This document shows, in pieces, positions 5,733 to 7,705 of a stretch of DNA of 7,705 nt. Within the stretch, counting starts at the first letter, position 1, and each line of letters begins with the position of its first letter. This DNA comes from an uncultured Aquimonas sp. Lineage in GTDB: Bacteria > Pseudomonadota > Gammaproteobacteria > Xanthomonadales > Xanthomonadaceae. Under the pieces are notes generated by a model, which saw only the letters and a program-made list of their open reading frames with translations, was not told the origin of the DNA and did no database searches. Made by a program: the position numbers and the translations under genes. The stretch spans positions 1-7,705 of the forward strand of contig NZ_CALART010000026.1 of assembly GCF_937888285.1 (NCBI RefSeq), read 5' to 3'.

Positions 5733-7237
5733 ATCTCCACACCGGCAGGCGCGATCCCCGCACTCTCCTCGTCGGCGGTCTCCGGCTCGGTGGCCTCCAC
5801 GCGGCCTTCGATGAAGGCCCGTGCCGGCAGCAGCCAGAGCGGGCTGCGCTTGTAGCTGAACCGCGCTTCGGCGTGCTCTGCCATCGCACCGCGCAGCCGC
5901 TTGTCGCGTGCGAACAGCAGGCCCTGCGGATGCGCCAGCGCCCACGCCTGCGCCTGCGCCGGAGCGAGCTCGGCGATGCTCTCGCGCAGGCGTCCGGCGA
6001 ACTGGAACTCGCCCTGGTAGTTGCCGATGTAGGCGACGGCGCGCCCTTGCGCCTGCACCGCTGCGAGCGCGTCGGCGATCGGCTGCAGCGGATAGCGCCC
6101 CGCCACCGCAGTCGAGGCCAGCGCCAGGGCGAGCATCACGCCGAGCTGGCCGGTCGCGGCGATCCGGCGGGCCCGGTGCAGGCTGTCGGCCTGCCCGGCG
6201 AGCAGGCGCGACAGCAGCAGGTAGCCCAGCGCCAGCATCGGAATCAGGTAGTGCACCTGCTTGCCGGCTACCATCAGGTGGGCCAGCGACGCCAGCACCA
6301 GGGTCGCCATCGCGAAGCGCGCGCCCGCCTCGGCAGGCAGCGCACGCAGACTGCGCAGCGCGCGCCATGCGCGTGGCCACAGGCTCCAGGGCAGCGGCAG
6401 CAGCAACAGGAAGGGCAGGTAGAACCAGAACGGACGCGGATGCCCCATCGCCCCCTGCACGCGGTCCAGGGTCTGGCCGAACAGCAGCGCCTGGCGGAAG
6501 GCTTCACCACCGCGTTCGCTGGCGGCCAGTGCCCACAGCAGCAGGGGCAGGGCGGCCACTCCGGTGAGCAGCAGCGGCCGCCACATGCGTGATGCGCCGG
6601 GCTGGCCGCGGGGTCGCCACCATGGCCAGGCGAGGATCGGCGCCAGCAGATGCAGCAGCGCCACCGGCCCCTTGCACAACAGGGCCAGGGCCGCCCACAG
6701 CATGAACAGCAGGCCGGCGCGCGCGGACGGCGCGACCAGCAGCCTGTGCAGCTGCAGCCAGGCAGCCAGCAGCAGGGCCAGCAGCAGGGTGTCGAACATC
6801 AGCGCGGAGCCGTAGGCGAACAGGTACAGGCTGCCGAAGGCCAGCATCGGCGCCAGCACCGCCACCGCCGGGCGCTGCGGCCACAGTTCCAGCGCCAGGC
6901 TGCGCAGGCCGAAGACGGCAGCGAGCGCCGCCAGCGGGCCCAGCAGGCGCGGCCAGACCTCGTTGACGCCGAACACCGACCAGCCGGCATGGATCAGCCA
7001 GAACAGAAGCGGCGGCTTGTGGTGATAGGGCTCGCCGTTCAACCACGGCAGCACGAAGTCGCCGCGCCACCACATCTCCCAGGCGACCGCGAGGTAGCGC
7101 GTTTCATCGACCGGCAACAGCGGGCGCAGCCACAGCGAGGCGAGGCCAAGGGCGGCAATCGCCAACAGGGTCGGCACCAGTGGCGACAACGCAGTGCGGC
7201 CGTCGCTGCGGCTGAGGCTTGTAGTGAGTGCGGTCAC
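5702..7237 (-). CDS. ArnT/PMT-like polytopic glycosyltransferase (GT39/GT83-type, GT-C fold)
   Basis: This is an inner-membrane enzyme of the family that moves a sugar from an undecaprenyl-phosphate carrier to lipid A, a glycan or a protein on the periplasmic side. At 511 aa it matches the roughly 500-550 of ArnT-like proteins. The first periplasmic loop has the conserved acidic pair D44/E45 in PVDETRYLAVAWEM, then GDFVLPWLNGEPY and HKPPLLFW (about 59-80), a pattern shared with ArnT. Further family-like landmarks are FDTLLL (148-153), CKGPVALL (188-195), PFWFYLPFLLLLPLPWSLW (about 269-287) and GKQVHYLIPM (325-334). A soluble periplasmic-type domain follows from about 385, ending in an acidic, probably disordered tail. 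The start is a GTG at 7237 without a clear Shine-Dalgarno. TTG or GTG codons at residues 17 and 21 are alternatives just before TM1. No arn genes (arnB, C, A, D) are nearby, so the donor sugar and acceptor are unknown. The last 31 bp overlap the response regulator on the other strand. Confidence 0.88.
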   Translation of the reverse strand: MTALTTSLSRSDGRTALSPLVPTLLAIAALGLASLWLRPLLPVDETRYLAVAWEMWWRGDFVLPWLNGEPYHHKPPLLFWLIHAGWSVFGVNEVWPRLLGPLAALAAVFGLRSLALELWPQRPAVAVLAPMLAFGSLYLFAYGSALMFDTLLLALLLAAWLQLHRLLVAPSARAGLLFMLWAALALLCKGPVALLHLLAPILAWPWWRPRGQPGASRMWRPLLLTGVAALPLLLWALAASERGGEAFRQALLFGQTLDRVQGAMGHPRPFWFYLPFLLLLPLPWSLWPRAWRALRSLRALPAEAGARFAMATLVLASLAHLMVAGKQVHYLIPMLALGYLLLSRLLAGQADSLHRARRIAATGQLGVMLALALASTAVAGRYPLQPIADALAAVQAQGRAVAYIGNYQGEFQFAGRLRESIAELAPAQAQAWALAHPQGLLFARDKRLRGAMAEHAEARFSYKRSPLWLLPARAFIEGRVEATEPETADEESAGIAPAGVEIQASSSADSR

Positions 7238-7442
7238 GGCGGGTGCCAGGTCAAGGCGGTCGGTGCGTCCAGCCTCACCCGAGTGCCGTTAAGAACTTCC
7301 GTCGCCGCCGTAATGGCGCAGCAGCGCGCCGGGAATTCCGCGGGGCTCGCGCTCCACGTGCCGTCGCCCCGGCATGGCCGGGCTGCCCGCGTCGATGAGG
7401 CATGCCGCTGCCTTCCGGGGTACCGAGCGGCGCGGAAGGATC

Positions 7443-7457
7443 GGGGGGGGGGGGGGG
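7443..7457. repeat. G15 homopolymer tract
   Basis: There are fifteen consecutive G on the plus strand (C15 on the minus strand), about 206 bp upstream of the glycosyltransferase start. Long G tracts slip during replication and underlie phase variation in several bacteria. Here the tract is non-coding by my reading, so any effect would be on transcription or the leader. Its length may also be an assembly estimate. Confidence 0.9.
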
Positions 7458-7496
7458 CTCTCAAGAAACAGAACGCTCGCGACCCAATGAATCGTC

Positions 7497-7516
7497 GCCC
7501 CCGCGCAGGCGGGGGC
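7497..7516. repeat. Dispersed-repeat hairpin, unit 1
   Basis: This is a perfect 8-bp stem GCCCCCGC / GCGGGGGC around the loop GCAG. It is followed by CCCAGT and mirrored by a second unit at 7552-7594 in the opposite orientation. Units of this kind (GTCGCCCCCGCG-AGGCGGGG-CCCAGT) are common intergenic repeats in high-GC proteobacteria, as I recall them. Confidence 0.7.
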
Positions 7517-7551
7517 CCAGTCCCAGCCTGACCCAGTCGCACGATCACTGG

Positions 7552-7594
7552 ATCCCCGCCCCCGCCTACTTGAGGGCAGGCTCTTCGCGGGGAT
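7552..7594. repeat. Dispersed-repeat hairpin, unit 2 (inverted relative to unit 1)
   Basis: ATCCCCGC (7552-7559) pairs with GCGGGGAT (7587-7594) around a 27-nt interior that contains a further GCCT/AGGC pairing. The flanks CACTGG and GACGAAT mirror CCCAGT and ATCGTCG of unit 1. The pair therefore forms an imperfect larger inverted repeat of about 100 bp, like a bacterial interspersed mosaic element. Confidence 0.65.
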
Positions 7595-7653
7595 GACGAA
7601 TCCAGGATTCTTCGAGAACACCTGCGCCGCTGCGCCGCGCTGGGAGGCTCTCA

Positions 7654-7705
7654 GAGGGTGTTGACAAATTAGGTGGTCAGGCGTCGAAGCAGCATCCGCG
7701 CCTCG
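7654..7705 (-). mobile_element. Probable insertion sequence terminus (partial, runs off the right edge)
   Basis: GAGGGTGTTGACAAATT (7654-7670) has the look of a terminal inverted repeat of an IS5-superfamily-type element. On the minus strand an open frame enters from the right edge and stops with TAA at 7669-7671, just inside this end, as expected where a transposase gene closes beside its IR. TCA or CTCA precedes the end and could be a target duplication. The other end is outside the window, so family and completeness cannot be settled. Confidence 0.45.
7669..7705 (-). CDS. Possible transposase C-terminus (partial)
   Basis: Eleven complete codons read EARMLLRRLTT followed by TAA on the minus strand. 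A Leu/Arg-rich helix is a common way for IS transposases to end. The position immediately inside a candidate terminal repeat supports this. Eleven residues are too few to identify a family, and chance is not excluded. Confidence 0.35.
   Translation of the reverse strand, partial: EARMLLRRLTT

Larger units (their letters stand above)
7238..7653. other. Non-coding stretch upstream of the glycosyltransferase
   Basis: No convincing gene lies here. Two minus-strand open frames cross the region, but both run through the G15 tract and the dispersed hairpin repeats and resemble the usual translations of such repeats (for example WAPACAGAT). The glycosyltransferase promoter should lie within it. I see no clean -35/-10 pair, only an isolated TTGACC on the minus strand at 7247-7252 without a matching -10. 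Confidence 0.6.

Noticed and set aside
4770..6380. 536-codon minus-strand frame across transporter, regulator and glycosyltransferase
   Set aside because: It is an out-of-frame shadow of three well-supported genes, typical of high-GC DNA.
5733..7237. Histidine kinase partner for the response regulator
   Set aside because: The downstream gene is a polytopic glycosyltransferase on the opposite strand with no H-box or ATPase motifs.
7234..7548. Minus-strand 104-codon frame ending in a GTGA overlap with the glycosyltransferase start
   Set aside because: The overlap is suggestive, but the protein is Pro/Arg/Cys-rich, its first part is translated dispersed repeat, and the G15 tract would make its frame unstable. 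I keep it only as a note under the G15 finding.
7289..7621. Minus-strand 110-codon frame
   Set aside because: It is a translation of the dispersed hairpin repeats (WAPACAGAT-type) plus the G15 tract, with no family resemblance.

Overview
The window is very GC-rich chromosomal DNA that looks like a gammaproteobacterium near the Xanthomonadales (Lysobacter/Stenotrophomonas-like). The basis is the base composition, a full-length two-domain GlnE, and REP-like GTAG-type palindromes of a kind known in Stenotrophomonas. The genus assignment is inference.

Layout: positions 1-758 hold no gene I can support. They contain a 51-bp direct repeat on a 77-bp period that is cut by the window edge, two REP-like palindromes in inverted orientation, and a perfect 26-bp palindrome that reads as an intrinsic terminator on the minus strand. 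Positions 759-3551 (minus) are glnE, the two-headed enzyme that adenylylates and de-adenylylates glutamine synthetase. A roughly 196-bp divergent spacer separates it from a plus-strand pair: a 12-TM major facilitator transporter (3748-5001), then an OmpR/PhoB-type response regulator (4998-5732) that appears to start on a TTG sharing the TTGA overlap with the transporter stop. The regulator runs tail to tail into a minus-strand ArnT/PMT-like lipid-linked glycosyltransferase (5702-7237), and the two coding regions overlap by 31 bp. Positions 7238-7705 are a non-coding accessory stretch: a G15 homopolymer, a pair of inverted dispersed hairpins, and at the right edge what appears to be the terminus of an insertion sequence with the last codons of its transposase.

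Working together: glnE belongs to nitrogen control and is functionally separate from the rest. The transporter and response regulator probably share an mRNA. No histidine kinase is present on either side of the regulator, so it is an orphan within this window. The glycosyltransferase also stands alone, with none of the other arn-type lipid A modification genes. I see no clearly new defence or mobile system. The most interesting items are the transporter/orphan-regulator pair, the 31-bp convergent overlap, the hypermutable G tract upstream of a cell-surface glycosyltransferase, and the repeat cluster downstream of glnE.
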